A stretch of DNA of 64,000 nt, from assembly GCF_014640435.1 (NCBI RefSeq), contig NZ_BMGY01000007.1:62001-126000 (forward strand). The letters run 5' to 3'. Positions 51,134-60,791 of the stretch are shown here, piece after piece (position 1 is the first letter of the stretch; every line of letters begins with the position of its first letter). This DNA comes from Hymenobacter frigidus (GTDB lineage: Bacteria > Bacteroidota > Bacteroidia > Cytophagales > Hymenobacteraceae). Both the position numbers and the translations under genes were made by a program. The notes beneath the pieces are model-generated. The model had not been told where the DNA came from. It did not search any database and saw only the letters and a list, made by a program, of their open reading frames with translations.

Positions 51134-51258
51134 AATAAAAAAAGAAAATGGGGAAAAAGAAAAAGTTCGTCAGTCCCGCAGCGGGGGGGAGGGGATTACT
51201 ACGGACTGGCCGAAACAGCTAGTTGGCGGGCGGCGAGCGCCCGGCCGATTAAGTCAGA

Positions 51259-52317
51259 TTAGTGGGCAACGTGCGTGGAGGGCGAACCGTCGTCGTAGCC
51301 CATCTGCATGTCGGCATCGTGGTGGTCTTCTACCGCGCCACCGATGTACATGGCGGTGAGCAGGGTGAAGATGAAGGCCTGCAGAATGGCCACCAGCAGT
51401 TCGAGGATGTTGATAAACAAGCCGAACGCGATGGTGACCGGAGCCACAGCCCACGACTTAAAGATGAACACCAGGCTAATGAAGCTCAACACCACGATGT
51501 GTCCGGCCGTGATGTTGGCGAACAGACGAATCATAAGCGAGAAGGGCTTGGTGAAGATGCCCAGAAACTCAACGATAATCATGATGGGCAACAACGGCTT
51601 TGGCACGCCGGGCGTGGCAAAAATGTGGGCCCAGTAGTATTTGTTGCTGGAAGCCAGCGTAATAACCAGCGTCATTACGGCCAGCACCATGGTCACGGCA
51701 ATGTTGCCGCTCAGGTTGGCCGCGCCGGGCATCAGGCCCAGCAGGTTATTGAACCAGATGAAGAAGAAGGCCGTGAGCAGGTACGGCATGTAGCGCTCGT
51801 ACTTGGGGCCGATGTTCTTCTTGGCCACTTCATCGCGGATGAAGATGATAACCGGCTCGAAGAAGGACTGCACGCCTTTGGGAGCACGGCCCTGGTTGCG
51901 GCTGTAGCCCCGCGCTACGGTGGTGAAAACCAGCAGCATGAGCACGGCGCTAATCAGCAGCGAGGCGGTGTTTTTGGTAATCGAGAAGTCGTACACCTTG
52001 CTGCCGTCGAGGGCAACCAGCTTGTCGTGCTCCAGCTTGAGGCCGTTGTAGCTTTGGCCGTGGGCCAACTTGCCACCCGAGAACGTGCTCAGGCCCGCGC
52101 CGGGCTGGTAGGCGATGATTGGCAGCGGCAAGCTTACGTGGGTGGCGTGTTCGCCGGCGCCCAGGGTGGCCAGATGCCACTCGTGAGAATCACCGATATG
52201 CTCCAAAATCATTTCGCCGGGATTGAAGCCTTCCCCCTTGGCGCCCTCAGTGGCGGGTTCGTTGGCGAAAACGGACAGGGATACGAAGCAAAGAAGAATC
52301 GAGAGTAAACGCTTCAT
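51259..52317 (-). CDS. atpB: F1Fo ATP synthase a subunit
   Basis: 352 residues, longer than the E. coli form because of an N-terminal signal-like helix and a periplasmic extension (about 1-125), usual in Bacteroidota. The channel helices follow, including the conserved Arg helix SLMIRLFANITAGHIVVLSF and ALLQAFIFTLLTAMYIGGA-type C-terminal helix (LQAFIFTLLTAMYI). It provides the proton half-channels next to the c ring. It ends in a His-containing tail (DDGSPSTHVAH). Confidence 0.95.
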   Translation of the reverse strand: MKRLLSILLCFVSLSVFANEPATEGAKGEGFNPGEMILEHIGDSHEWHLATLGAGEHATHVSLPLPIIAYQPGAGLSTFSGGKLAHGQSYNGLKLEHDKLVALDGSKVYDFSITKNTASLLISAVLMLLVFTTVARGYSRNQGRAPKGVQSFFEPVIIFIRDEVAKKNIGPKYERYMPYLLTAFFFIWFNNLLGLMPGAANLSGNIAVTMVLAVMTLVITLASSNKYYWAHIFATPGVPKPLLPIMIIVEFLGIFTKPFSLMIRLFANITAGHIVVLSFISLVFIFKSWAVAPVTIAFGLFINILELLVAILQAFIFTLLTAMYIGGAVEDHHDADMQMGYDDGSPSTHVAH

Positions 52318-52353
52318 TCAAAGTTAATTAATGAGTAATTTCGGGCTAACGCG

Positions 52354-52761
52354 CTATGTTTGCGCCACTTGCTTTCCTGAAATCGGCCGCAAGTTACTCA
52401 AAGTAGCCCAGATTTCAAACCCGGCCCACGAAAAGTACAGGATGAAGAAGGCGCCGAGGAAGGTCCAGATGCCCCGCGGCTCGCGCGCAATTCCGCTGGC
52501 CAGCAGCCACGTGACCAGGCCTAGCGACACCAGCAGCCGCACCGTCATGCCGATGAGGTAGCCCATACCAAGGTTATCGGGCGAGCGGGCTACCAGGCGC
52601 GCCGTGAGGCTGTAGGCGAACCAAGTGAGGACAGCCATCACCACGAAAATGAGTCCCGTACGCGGGTGCACTACCGCCGGACCGTACACGAGGTGCAGCC
52701 CGAAAATGAGCAGGGCCAGCCCGCCGCCAAAAATCAAAAACTGGCGCAGGAACTGCATCAT
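52354..52761 (-). CDS. AtpI-like small membrane protein
   Basis: 135 residues, with four hydrophobic segments (FLIFGGGLALLIFGLHLVYG, GLIFVVMAVLTWFAYSL, GMGYLIGMTVRLLVSLGLVTWLLA, FLGAFFILYFSWAGFEIW). The position between atpZ and atpB matches the AtpI/UncI-like accessory slot, which helps assemble or insert the c ring. Sequence identity to AtpI is low, so I call it like rather than AtpI. Confidence 0.65.
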   Translation of the reverse strand: MMQFLRQFLIFGGGLALLIFGLHLVYGPAVVHPRTGLIFVVMAVLTWFAYSLTARLVARSPDNLGMGYLIGMTVRLLVSLGLVTWLLASGIAREPRGIWTFLGAFFILYFSWAGFEIWATLSNLRPISGKQVAQT

Positions 52762-52797
52762 AATAGTACTCTTTATTAAATCGACGAGGGGCCGCGC

Positions 52798-53034
52798 TTA
52801 CTCCACGTCTTTGGTGAGGCTGCGGATGACTTGCAGCAGTGCGACCAGCACCCCGAGCAGCATGAGCCCGATGGTGAACCAGGGATTGCGCATGTGGTAC
52901 CGCGCATCGAGCCAGGTGCCCAGCCAGGTACTGCCGCCGATGATGGCCAGCATCTGAAAAGCCAGGCCCGAATACTTCGCGAACGCGCGGAGGCGGTTGG
53001 AACCGGGCGGCGGATACTCGGGCGGGGTGGGCAT
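52798..53034 (-). CDS. atpZ: AtpZ/AtpI-family protein
   Basis: 78 residues from ATG 53034 (MPTPPEYPPPGSNRLRAFAKYSG); a longer frame upstream is discarded. Two helices, LAFQMLAIIGGSTWLGTWLDARY and WFTIGLMLLGVLVALLQVI, form the AtpZ hairpin that accompanies ATP synthase operons and may take part in ion transport or c-ring assembly. It is the first gene of the operon, with a good -7 box upstream. Confidence 0.75.
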   Translation of the reverse strand: MPTPPEYPPPGSNRLRAFAKYSGLAFQMLAIIGGSTWLGTWLDARYHMRNPWFTIGLMLLGVLVALLQVIRSLTKDVE

Positions 53035-53058
53035 GGAACTGAGCGAAAAGCGGCCCGG

Positions 53059-53066
53059 CAAAGTTA
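53059..53066 (-). promoter_or_regulatory. Candidate -7 element of the ATP synthase operon
   Basis: On the minus strand the sequence reads TAACTTTG, a perfect TAnnTTTG. It lies 24 bases before the atpZ ATG at 53034. Confidence 0.5.
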
Positions 53067-53081
53067 CGCCGCGAACGGGGC

Positions 53082-53089
53082 TACGTTTG
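53082..53089 (+). promoter_or_regulatory. Candidate -7 element of the porW/sprE-like gene
   Basis: TACGTTTG on the plus strand is a perfect TAnnTTTG. It would give a leader of about 110 bases before the TTG start at 53202 and is 15 bases from the divergent atp promoter. Confidence 0.4.
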
Positions 53090-53201
53090 CCCCGGGAAAA
53101 ACGTAATTTTACCCGTTCGGCTTCGTTATCTGACTGGGCCGACGAACATTTTCGGCTGCTTTGGACGTTCCGGCTGCTCTGGCTCGTCCTTTCCTTCGCT
53201 C

Positions 53202-56200
53202 TTGACTTTGACACATCAACTGCTGATTTACCGCTGGGCGACGCTGCTCCTGGCCCTGCTGGGGCTGGGCGCGGCGGGTTGCGCATCGGACAAAAACCTG
53301 GTGGCGCACGCGTTCAACAACGTGGCGGCCCGGGACAACGCCTACTTTCTGGCCCGCGAAAAGCTGCACGCCGCGGAGGGCAAGCTGTATGGCAGCCGGG
53401 TGAACGACTACAACCAAACGCTGCCGCTGTTCCCGACGCTGGACAGCACCAGCGTGCGCGCCAACCGGGCCGAGCTGAACGACATCATCAAGAAGGCCTC
53501 GATGCCGATTCAGCACCGGGCGGGCTCCGACTGGACCGATGACGCCTACATTCTGGTAGGTTGGTCGCGGTTTTATCAGATGCAGTTTGACGACGCGGCA
53601 CTCACATTTAAGTATGTGAACTCGACCAGCAAGGACGCCAACGCCAAGCACGAAGCGCTGATTGGGTTGATGCGCACCTTTGTAGCGCAGGGCGAAATGG
53701 AGAGCGCCAAAGCAGTATCCGACTTGTTGGACAAGGAAACTGGCCTGCCGCAGGATGCGCGCCAGTTGTTTCTGACCCGCGCCGATTACTACATCCGCAC
53801 CGGGGAGCCGGCCAAGGCCATTCCGCAGCTGGAAAAGGCCATTCCGCTAATTGAGCTCAAGAACGAGCGGTCGCGGACGCGCTACGTGCTGGCGCAGCTC
53901 TACCAGGACGCCAGCGAGAACAAGAAGGCCTACGAGCAGATTGCCCAGATTCTGAAGCGCAACCCGCCGTACGAGTTGGACTTTCAGTCGAAGCTGATGC
54001 TGGCGCAGGTGTCGGAGCTGAGCCCCCAGGACCGGATAAAGCTTGACAAGAACTTCGCGGGCCTGCTAAAGGACCTCAAGAACAAGGATTACCGCGACAA
54101 GATTTACTACGAGATGGCGCGGCTGAACTACCGCGAGCAGAACTACCCGGCGGCGCTGAAGCTGCTGCGCCAGTCCATTGCCGCTACTACCACCAACCGC
54201 CTGCAAAAGAGCTATACCTACCTGCTGGCGGGCCGCATCTACTACGAAAACCTGCAGAAATACCGCCTGGCCGCCGCTTACTACGACAGCACGGTGCAGA
54301 CCCTGGCCCCCGATGCCCGCACCTACGCCACCATCAAAGAGCGGAGCGACATCCTCAAGGAATTCGCCAAACAGTACACCGTTATTGAAACGCAGGATAG
54401 CCTGCAAGCGCTGGCCCGCTTGAGTGGCGACGACCTCACGCAGCGCCTCAACCAGTATGCCGACGCCGAAATAATAGCGAAGCAGAAGGACGCTGCCCGC
54501 CTAGCAGTAATTCAGAAAACCCAGGAGCGGGCCGCCGAAATTGCTTCGCGCACCACCAGCAGCAGCAGTTCTTTGGGCTCGTCATTGCCCGGCGGCGCTC
54601 CGGCACCCGACCTGATGGCTTTCGACCCCACCGCGTCAGGCACGGGGGCCAGGTGGTACTTCGACAATCCCGCCACGCTGGGCACGGCCCGCGCCGATTT
54701 CCTGCGGAAGTACGGCGACCGGCAGCTGCAAGACAACTGGCGCACCAACCGGCAGTCGAGCAGCTCGCCCAATGCTCCTACCAACGGCGGCGCGCCGGTA
54801 GCGGTGACCGGCAACGACAACACCCGCGTGAACGGCGGCACCGGCCCCGACTCGGCGGCGACGGCCGCCGTGGCCAACCCCGACGCGGAAAAGCAGACGC
54901 TGGTTGCCCAGTACCGCAAAGACCTGCCCCTGACGCCCCAAATGCTTCAGGCTTCGGATAAGCAGGTGGAGGCGGCCCTGTACGAGTTGGGCGGCATCTA
55001 CAAAGAGCAGCTGAAGGAGCGGGATAAAGGCATTGAGACCTATGCAAAGCAAGTAGCCCGCTACGAGCGCGGCGAGCACGCCCCCGATGCCTACTACCTG
55101 CTGTACCTGCACTACAAGGACAAGCCCGACGCGGCCAAGATGGCGCAGTACGCGGCAGCCCTGCAACGGGAATTCCCAACTTCGCTCTACGCCAAGCTGA
55201 TTGCTGACCCCCTGTACCGCGAGCACCAGCTGGCGCTGCACAACGCCGTGGCCAGCCGCGTCGATTCGGCTTTCACCTACTACAAAAACCAGGAGTTTCG
55301 CAAGGCCACGGCCGTGCTGGCCCGCACCGACAAGCAGTACCCCAAGAGCGACCTGAGCGACCGGGTGGCCTACCTGCAAACCTTGCTCATCATCCGTACC
55401 CAGCCCCCGCTCACGGCCCGTACCTCGGTGGAGAAGTTTTATAAGGACTTCCCCGATAGCCCGCTGGTGCCACAAGCACAGGCCCTGGCCCAAGCGTATC
55501 AGCGGCGCGAAACGGGCGAAATTGCCGGGGCGCTGGCCTCGACGGAGAAGCCGGTCATCTCCATCTTCCGGCCCGGTGAGATTGATAACCGCATGCGCAT
55601 TGTGTACCGCGAAGACGAAAGCCCGGCCAAAGCAATAAAACCTGCGGCGGCTCCCCCCGCAGCCCCAGAGCCGAATAAAGCGGTTCCCGTGCCCAATGCG
55701 CCCTTGAAAACGCCCGCGCCGACCAGCGCTGCGTTACCTGCCCCATTGGTGGGGAAGGCAACGGTTGCCGAAACTGCCCCGGCAAAGAACCAGCCCGCCA
55801 ATTCGGCCCCGGCCCCCACAACCTTGCCGCCTACGCCGGCCCCGGCGGCCCCGGCTCCCGCCAGCACCACTGGCCCGGCTCCTGCGGTGCCCACGGCTCC
55901 GGCCACGGCCTACACCACCCAGCTCAGCGGGGCGCACGCCGTGGTACTAGTATTTGCCAAGGCCACGCCCGCTGCTGCCGACCTGACCACTCAATTGGGC
56001 ACGTACAATAACCGGTTTTTTCGGGCCAGCAACCTGCAAATAGCCGCCCAGCCGCTGGGCACCGACCAGGACCTGGTGGTGGTGCGGGCGCTGCCGGGGG
56101 CCAAAGTGGCCCAGAGCTACGCCACCAAGCTGCGCGGGCCGCAGTCGCCGCTGGCGCGCCTGCGCGGAGCGGGCTACCAGGCGGTGGTTATCAGCCTGGA

Positions 56201-56273
56201 AAACCTGACGCTGCTGCAAGCCACCGGCGATTTGACCGGGTATTTAAGTTTTTATCAGCGCGTATATAAGTGA
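53202..56273 (+). CDS. porW: PorW/SprE-like T9SS/gliding lipoprotein with TPR repeats
   Basis: 1023 residues. The start is a TTG at 53202 (or TTG 53208); no ATG is usable. The signal peptide ends in lipobox AAGC (LLALLGLGAAGCASDKN). The N-terminal signature NNVAARDNAYFLAREKLHAAE, NDYNQTLPLFP, IKKASMPIQHRAGSDWTDDAYILVGWSRFYQMQFDDAALTF is that of PorW/SprE. TPR-type helices follow to about residue 780, then an Ala/Pro-rich linker (about 800-905) and a C-terminal domain of about 115 residues (LSGAHAVVLVFAKA...SFYQRVYK). PorW/SprE is required for type IX secretion and gliding. It fits with gldL, gldM and gldN further on. Confidence 0.85.
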   Translation: MTLTHQLLIYRWATLLLALLGLGAAGCASDKNLVAHAFNNVAARDNAYFLAREKLHAAEGKLYGSRVNDYNQTLPLFPTLDSTSVRANRAELNDIIKKASMPIQHRAGSDWTDDAYILVGWSRFYQMQFDDAALTFKYVNSTSKDANAKHEALIGLMRTFVAQGEMESAKAVSDLLDKETGLPQDARQLFLTRADYYIRTGEPAKAIPQLEKAIPLIELKNERSRTRYVLAQLYQDASENKKAYEQIAQILKRNPPYELDFQSKLMLAQVSELSPQDRIKLDKNFAGLLKDLKNKDYRDKIYYEMARLNYREQNYPAALKLLRQSIAATTTNRLQKSYTYLLAGRIYYENLQKYRLAAAYYDSTVQTLAPDARTYATIKERSDILKEFAKQYTVIETQDSLQALARLSGDDLTQRLNQYADAEIIAKQKDAARLAVIQKTQERAAEIASRTTSSSSSLGSSLPGGAPAPDLMAFDPTASGTGARWYFDNPATLGTARADFLRKYGDRQLQDNWRTNRQSSSSPNAPTNGGAPVAVTGNDNTRVNGGTGPDSAATAAVANPDAEKQTLVAQYRKDLPLTPQMLQASDKQVEAALYELGGIYKEQLKERDKGIETYAKQVARYERGEHAPDAYYLLYLHYKDKPDAAKMAQYAAALQREFPTSLYAKLIADPLYREHQLALHNAVASRVDSAFTYYKNQEFRKATAVLARTDKQYPKSDLSDRVAYLQTLLIIRTQPPLTARTSVEKFYKDFPDSPLVPQAQALAQAYQRRETGEIAGALASTEKPVISIFRPGEIDNRMRIVYREDESPAKAIKPAAAPPAAPEPNKAVPVPNAPLKTPAPTSAALPAPLVGKATVAETAPAKNQPANSAPAPTTLPPTPAPAAPAPASTTGPAPAVPTAPATAYTTQLSGAHAVVLVFAKATPAAADLTTQLGTYNNRFFRASNLQIAAQPLGTDQDLVVVRALPGAKVAQSYATKLRGPQSPLARLRGAGYQAVVISLENLTLLQATGDLTGYLSFYQRVYK

Positions 56274-56274
56274 G

Positions 56275-56388
56275 TTAAAAGGTAGGGGTTATGAGTTATG
56301 AGTTGGCAGTCGGACCTTTGCTGCAGGACCGGGCTTACCTCCTTTGGCAAACTCATAAATCCCAACTCCTAACTTCTAACGTTAACGA
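56275..56388. repeat. AT-rich imperfect inverted repeat
   Basis: GTTAAAAGGTAGGGGTTATGAG on the left and CTCATAAATCCCAACTCC...TCTAACGTTAAC on the right are imperfect complements. The unit fills the gap between the porW-like gene and pbp1A and resembles the repeat at 36.0-36.3 kb (TTAAAAGTTGGG). Confidence 0.5.
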
Positions 56389-58740
56389 ATGCCCGCTTCC
56401 TCCCCTGCCCGTCGCCCCAAGCCGCTAGCCCCCAACCCAGCGCGTGCGGGGCGGTTCACGGCGTTCACGCGCACTATGTGGCTGCTGTTTGGCGCGGGCG
56501 TGGTGGGACTGAGCCTGTTTGTGCTGGCCGTGAATGGCAACTTCCTGAACCTGTTTGGGCGCATGCCCAACCTCAAAACCCTGGAAAACCCACGCTCGGA
56601 GCTGGCCTCTGAGATATATTCGGCCGATGGGGTGCTGCTGGGCAAGTACTTCCGCGAGAACCGCACGCCCGCCGAGTTCAAGGATTTGCCCCAGAACCTG
56701 GTCGATGCCCTCATCGCCACCGAAGACGTGCGGTTTGAGCAGCATTCGGGCATCGACATGAAGAGCATCGTGCGGGCCGTGGCCGGCGTGGCCACGTTCA
56801 ACCGTAACGGCGGCGGCTCCACGCTCACCCAGCAGGTGGCCAAGGTGCTGTTCAAAACCCGCCCCGGCGAGCAAAGCAACCTCAACGACGGCCTGCTCAA
56901 CGGCAGCGGCAAGGTGGGCCTGCTCATCACCAAAGCCAAGGAATGGCTGCTGGCCATCCGGCTGGAACGCAACTACACCAAGCGCGAAATTCTGCGCATG
57001 TACCTCAATACTGTGGAGTACGGCTCGAACTCGTTCGGCATCAACACCGCGGCCAAAACCTTCTTCAACAAGAAGCCCAAGGACCTGACCACTCCCGAAG
57101 CCGCCACGCTGGTGGGCATCGTGAACGCGCCGGGCCGGTTCAGTCCCATTGCGCACCCCGTGCGCTCGCGGCTGCGCCGCAACTGGGTGCTGCGCCAGAT
57201 GGCCAAGTCCAACTACATCACCGATGCCGAGCTGGCGGCTGACACGGCCAAGCCCATCGTGTTGCACTACTCCGTGGAGAACCCCACCAAGGGCCTGGCG
57301 CCCTACTTCCGGTCGGAGGTGGCCAAGTCGCTTATCGCCTGGGCCAAGGAGACGGACCACGACCTCTACGCCGATGGCCTGAAAATCTACACCACCATCG
57401 ATTCGCGGATGCAGACCTACGCCGAAAAGTCGTTGGCTGAGCACCTGACCTTGCAGCAAAAATGGTTTACGGCCCACTGGAAGGGCCAATTGCCCTGGCG
57501 CGACGAAAACGGCAAGGTCATCCCCAACTTCCTCAACATCGCCATGCGCCGCACCCAGCGCTACAAGTCACTGATGAATATCCACGACGGCAACCGCGAT
57601 TCCGTCAATTATTACCTGCGCAAGAAGTACAAGATGCAGGTATTCACCTGGCAGGGCGAGAAGGAAATGTTCATGTCGCCGCTCGACTCGCTGGCCTACT
57701 ACAAGCGCTACCTGCGAGCTGGCTTTATGGCCATGAACCCGCTCAATGGCCAGATTAAGGCTTGGGTGGGCGGCCCCAACTACAAGTTTTTCAAGTTCGA
57801 CCACGTGCGCCAGGGCAAGCGCCAGCCTGGCTCCACGTTCAAGCCCATTGTGTACGTGGCGGCCATCGACCAAAACTACTCGCCCTGCTACCCGCGGCCC
57901 GACGTGGCCACCACGTTTCCGGCCGTGGCCGGCCGCGCCGCCTACACCCCCCGCAACTTTGAGGGTGTATTCACGGGGCGCACCTTCACGCTACGACAGG
58001 CGTTGGCCCGCTCCATGAACTCCATCACGGCCTGGCTGGTGATGAAGCTCACGCCCGAAACCATCGTGAGCTACGCCAAGCGCCTAGGCATCACCTCGCC
58101 CATCGAGGCCGTGCCCTCCATGGGCTTCGGCACGTCCGATTGCAGCATCTTCGAGCTGTGCGGGGCCTACTCCACCTTCGTCAACAAGGGCGTCTGGACG
58201 TCGCCCATCATGGTCACGCGCATTGAGGACAAGAACGGCAACGTGCTGCGCGAATTCGTGCCCCAGACCAAGGAAGTGCTCAGCGAAGAAACGGCCTACA
58301 TCATGACCAACATGCTGCAGGCCAGCACCACCGAGCCCGGCGGCACCAGCACCATCCTGCACACCGGCTTCAAGTTTCCGTATGAAATCGGGGCCAAAAC
58401 CGGCACCACCAGCAACTACTCCGATGGCTGGTTTATGGGCATCACCCCCGACCTGGTCTGCGGCATGTGGATTGGCGGCGAAGACCGCAGCATCCACTTC
58501 CGCACCGGCACCTACGGCCAGGGTGCGCGCCTGGCCCTGCCGCTCTACGGCCTCTTTATGCAAAAGGTGTACAAGGACAAGAGCATCGGCATCAGCACCG
58601 CGCCTTTCCCCAAACCCGCCGCCCCGCTCGGCATCGAAATCGACTGCTCGAAATACTACGGCGGCCAGCGCGACACCATTCCCGCCGACCAAAAGATGCA
58701 GGTGCCCGACGCCGGCGCTCTCAACGACGAGGACATCTAA
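56389..58740 (+). CDS. Penicillin-binding protein 1A (bifunctional)
   Basis: 783 residues. A short cytoplasmic N-terminus and one membrane helix (LLFGAGVVGLSLFVLAVNG, about 26-46) lead to the GT51 transglycosylase domain (ATEDVRFEQHSGIDMKSI with the catalytic Glu; GGSTLTQQVAK; ERNYTKREILRMYLNTV) and then the transpeptidase domain with SxxK in GSTFKPIVY, SxN in ARSMNSIT and KTG in IGAKTGTTSNYSDGWF. It builds and cross-links peptidoglycan on the outer face of the inner membrane. No fused IB domain or PASTA is seen. Confidence 0.94.
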   Translation: MPASSPARRPKPLAPNPARAGRFTAFTRTMWLLFGAGVVGLSLFVLAVNGNFLNLFGRMPNLKTLENPRSELASEIYSADGVLLGKYFRENRTPAEFKDLPQNLVDALIATEDVRFEQHSGIDMKSIVRAVAGVATFNRNGGGSTLTQQVAKVLFKTRPGEQSNLNDGLLNGSGKVGLLITKAKEWLLAIRLERNYTKREILRMYLNTVEYGSNSFGINTAAKTFFNKKPKDLTTPEAATLVGIVNAPGRFSPIAHPVRSRLRRNWVLRQMAKSNYITDAELAADTAKPIVLHYSVENPTKGLAPYFRSEVAKSLIAWAKETDHDLYADGLKIYTTIDSRMQTYAEKSLAEHLTLQQKWFTAHWKGQLPWRDENGKVIPNFLNIAMRRTQRYKSLMNIHDGNRDSVNYYLRKKYKMQVFTWQGEKEMFMSPLDSLAYYKRYLRAGFMAMNPLNGQIKAWVGGPNYKFFKFDHVRQGKRQPGSTFKPIVYVAAIDQNYSPCYPRPDVATTFPAVAGRAAYTPRNFEGVFTGRTFTLRQALARSMNSITAWLVMKLTPETIVSYAKRLGITSPIEAVPSMGFGTSDCSIFELCGAYSTFVNKGVWTSPIMVTRIEDKNGNVLREFVPQTKEVLSEETAYIMTNMLQASTTEPGGTSTILHTGFKFPYEIGAKTGTTSNYSDGWFMGITPDLVCGMWIGGEDRSIHFRTGTYGQGARLALPLYGLFMQKVYKDKSIGISTAPFPKPAAPLGIEIDCSKYYGGQRDTIPADQKMQVPDAGALNDEDI

Positions 58741-58881
58741 GCCCCACCACGCGCGAGATGCTCCCCACCACTACGCAGACGGCCCCCACCGGAAACCCAT
58801 TGCTTCCCCATCCGCGTTAGGTAATTCCCCGCGCCGTCCCAATCAGCGCAATCACGGTTCATCAGCGATAATCTGCGATTT

Positions 58882-60717
58882 ATGGCAGCTAACCCCGAGC
58901 TACAAGCCCTCATCAATGCCCTGCCCCATAAGCCCGGCGTGTACAAGTACTTCGATGACGAAGGCATCATCTACGTGGGCAAGGCCATCGACCTGCGCAA
59001 GCGCGTGAGCAGCTATTTCACCAAGCAGGACCACAACAAGAAGACCCAGCAGCTGGTCCGCAATATTAAGCGTCTCGAATTCACGATTGTTGATTCCGAG
59101 TCCGATGCCTTTTTGCTTGAAAACAACCTCATCAAGCAGCACCAGCCTAAGTACAACATTCTGCTCAAGGACGGCAAAACGTACCCTTTTCTCTGCCTCA
59201 CCAACGAGCGGTTCCCGCGCCTCATCCCCACCCGCAACAAAATCAACGACGGCTCGCGTTACTACGGCCCCTACGCCAACGGCACGGCCCTCAACGTGCT
59301 GCTGGAACTCATTCGGGCCCTCTATCCCCTGCGCACCTGCAACTTCAATCTGAGCCCGCAAAACGTGGCCGCCAGCAAGTTCAAAGTCTGCCTCGAATAC
59401 CACCTCGGCAACTGCAAAGGCCCCTGCGAGGGCCACGAAGACGAAGCCGAGTACGACGCCTACATCCAGCAAATCCGTCAGATTCTCAACGGCGACCTGC
59501 GCATTCCCAAGCAGTACTTCCGCGAGCGCATGGCCGCCGCCGCCCAGGATATGCAGTACGAGCTGGCCCACCAGTTCAAGCAGAAACTCGATAAGATTGA
59601 GGCCTTCCAGGCCAAGAGCACCATCGTCAGCGACACGCTCACCAACATCGACGTCTTCGCCATCGCCAGCAACGAGAAATCCGGCTTCATCACCTACCTC
59701 AAGGTCATGAACGGCTCCATCATCCTCACCCAATCCCTGGAAGTAACCAAAAAGCTGGACGAAGACGACGTCGAAATTCTCGCGCCGCTCATCATGCAGA
59801 TGCGGCAGGAATTCAAGAGCGAGTCGCGCGAAATCCTCACCAACGTAGCCCTGGAGCTACCCTTACCCGGCGTCACCGTCGCCGTTCCGCAAATCGGCGA
59901 CAAGCGCAAGCTGCTGGAGCTCGCCCTCAAAAACGTGCTCTACGCCCGCAAGGAAAAGGAAAGCATGAACGAGCGCAGCAAGGACCTCAACGAGGTGCGC
60001 ATCATGGAAACCATCAAAAAGGACCTGCGCCTCACCGAGCTGCCCAAGCACATCGAGTGCTTCGACAACTCCAACTTTCAGGGCGATAATCCTGTGGCCG
60101 CCATGGTCTGCTTCCGCAACGCCAAACCCAGCAAAAAGGACTACCGCCACTACCACATCAAAACCGTCATCGGCCCCAACGACTTCGACTCGATGTACGA
60201 AGTCGTCACGCGCCGCTACCGCCGCTTGGTCGACGAAGGGGCCAGCCTGCCCCAACTGGTCATCGTCGATGGCGGCAAGGGCCAGCTTAGCATGGCCGTC
60301 AAAGCCCTGAAAGACCTCAATCTCTGGGGCCAGATTCCCGTCATCGGCATCGCCAAGCGCCTCGAAGAAATCTACGTCCCCAACGACCCGCTGCCTCTCT
60401 ACATTGATAAAAAGAGCGAGTCCCTGCGCCTCATTCAGCGCATGCGCGACGAAGTCCACCGCTTCGGCATTACCTTCCACCGCTCCCGCCGCGATGCCGG
60501 CACCCTCAAAACCGAGCTCACCGACGTGAAAGGCCTCGGCCCCGTCACCGCCGACAAGCTCCTCAACAAATTCAAGTCCGTCAAGAAAATCCGCGAGCTC
60601 TCCGAAACCGAGCTAATCGCTGAAGTAGGCAAAGCCAAAACCGCAATTCTCCAAACCTACTTCGCCCAAAACGAGGCCCCGTCGCATCCCATGCCCGCCC
60701 GGCAACTCCCCGACTAA
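58882..60717 (+). CDS. uvrC: Excinuclease ABC subunit C
   Basis: 611 residues, full length. The GIY-YIG nuclease is at about 14-90 (GVYKYFDDEGIIYVGKAIDLRKRVSSYF), which cuts 3' of the lesion. A Cys pattern (CNFNLSP, CLEYHLGNCKGPCEG) is next, followed by the UVR domain (about 205-240), the RNase H-like 5' nuclease (IECFDNSNFQGDNPVAAMVCF, LVIVDGGKGQLSMA) and C-terminal HhH motifs (VKGLGPVTADKLLNKFKSVKKI). It is the dual-incision nuclease of nucleotide excision repair. It starts 141 bases after pbp1A. Confidence 0.96.
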   Translation: MAANPELQALINALPHKPGVYKYFDDEGIIYVGKAIDLRKRVSSYFTKQDHNKKTQQLVRNIKRLEFTIVDSESDAFLLENNLIKQHQPKYNILLKDGKTYPFLCLTNERFPRLIPTRNKINDGSRYYGPYANGTALNVLLELIRALYPLRTCNFNLSPQNVAASKFKVCLEYHLGNCKGPCEGHEDEAEYDAYIQQIRQILNGDLRIPKQYFRERMAAAAQDMQYELAHQFKQKLDKIEAFQAKSTIVSDTLTNIDVFAIASNEKSGFITYLKVMNGSIILTQSLEVTKKLDEDDVEILAPLIMQMRQEFKSESREILTNVALELPLPGVTVAVPQIGDKRKLLELALKNVLYARKEKESMNERSKDLNEVRIMETIKKDLRLTELPKHIECFDNSNFQGDNPVAAMVCFRNAKPSKKDYRHYHIKTVIGPNDFDSMYEVVTRRYRRLVDEGASLPQLVIVDGGKGQLSMAVKALKDLNLWGQIPVIGIAKRLEEIYVPNDPLPLYIDKKSESLRLIQRMRDEVHRFGITFHRSRRDAGTLKTELTDVKGLGPVTADKLLNKFKSVKKIRELSETELIAEVGKAKTAILQTYFAQNEAPSHPMPARQLPD

Positions 60718-60728
60718 ATCAGTTTCGT

Positions 60729-60776
60729 CAACACAAAAAAGGCCCTCGCATTACTGCGAGGGCCTTTTTTGTGTTG
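60729..60776. terminator. Bidirectional terminator between uvrC and gldN
   Basis: CAACACAAAAAAGGCCCTCGCA and TGCGAGGGCCTTTTTTGTGTTG form a 22-bp stem around a loop of four bases. It ends both uvrC and the convergent gld operon. Confidence 0.92.
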
Positions 60777-60791
60777 AAATTATCTAAATCC

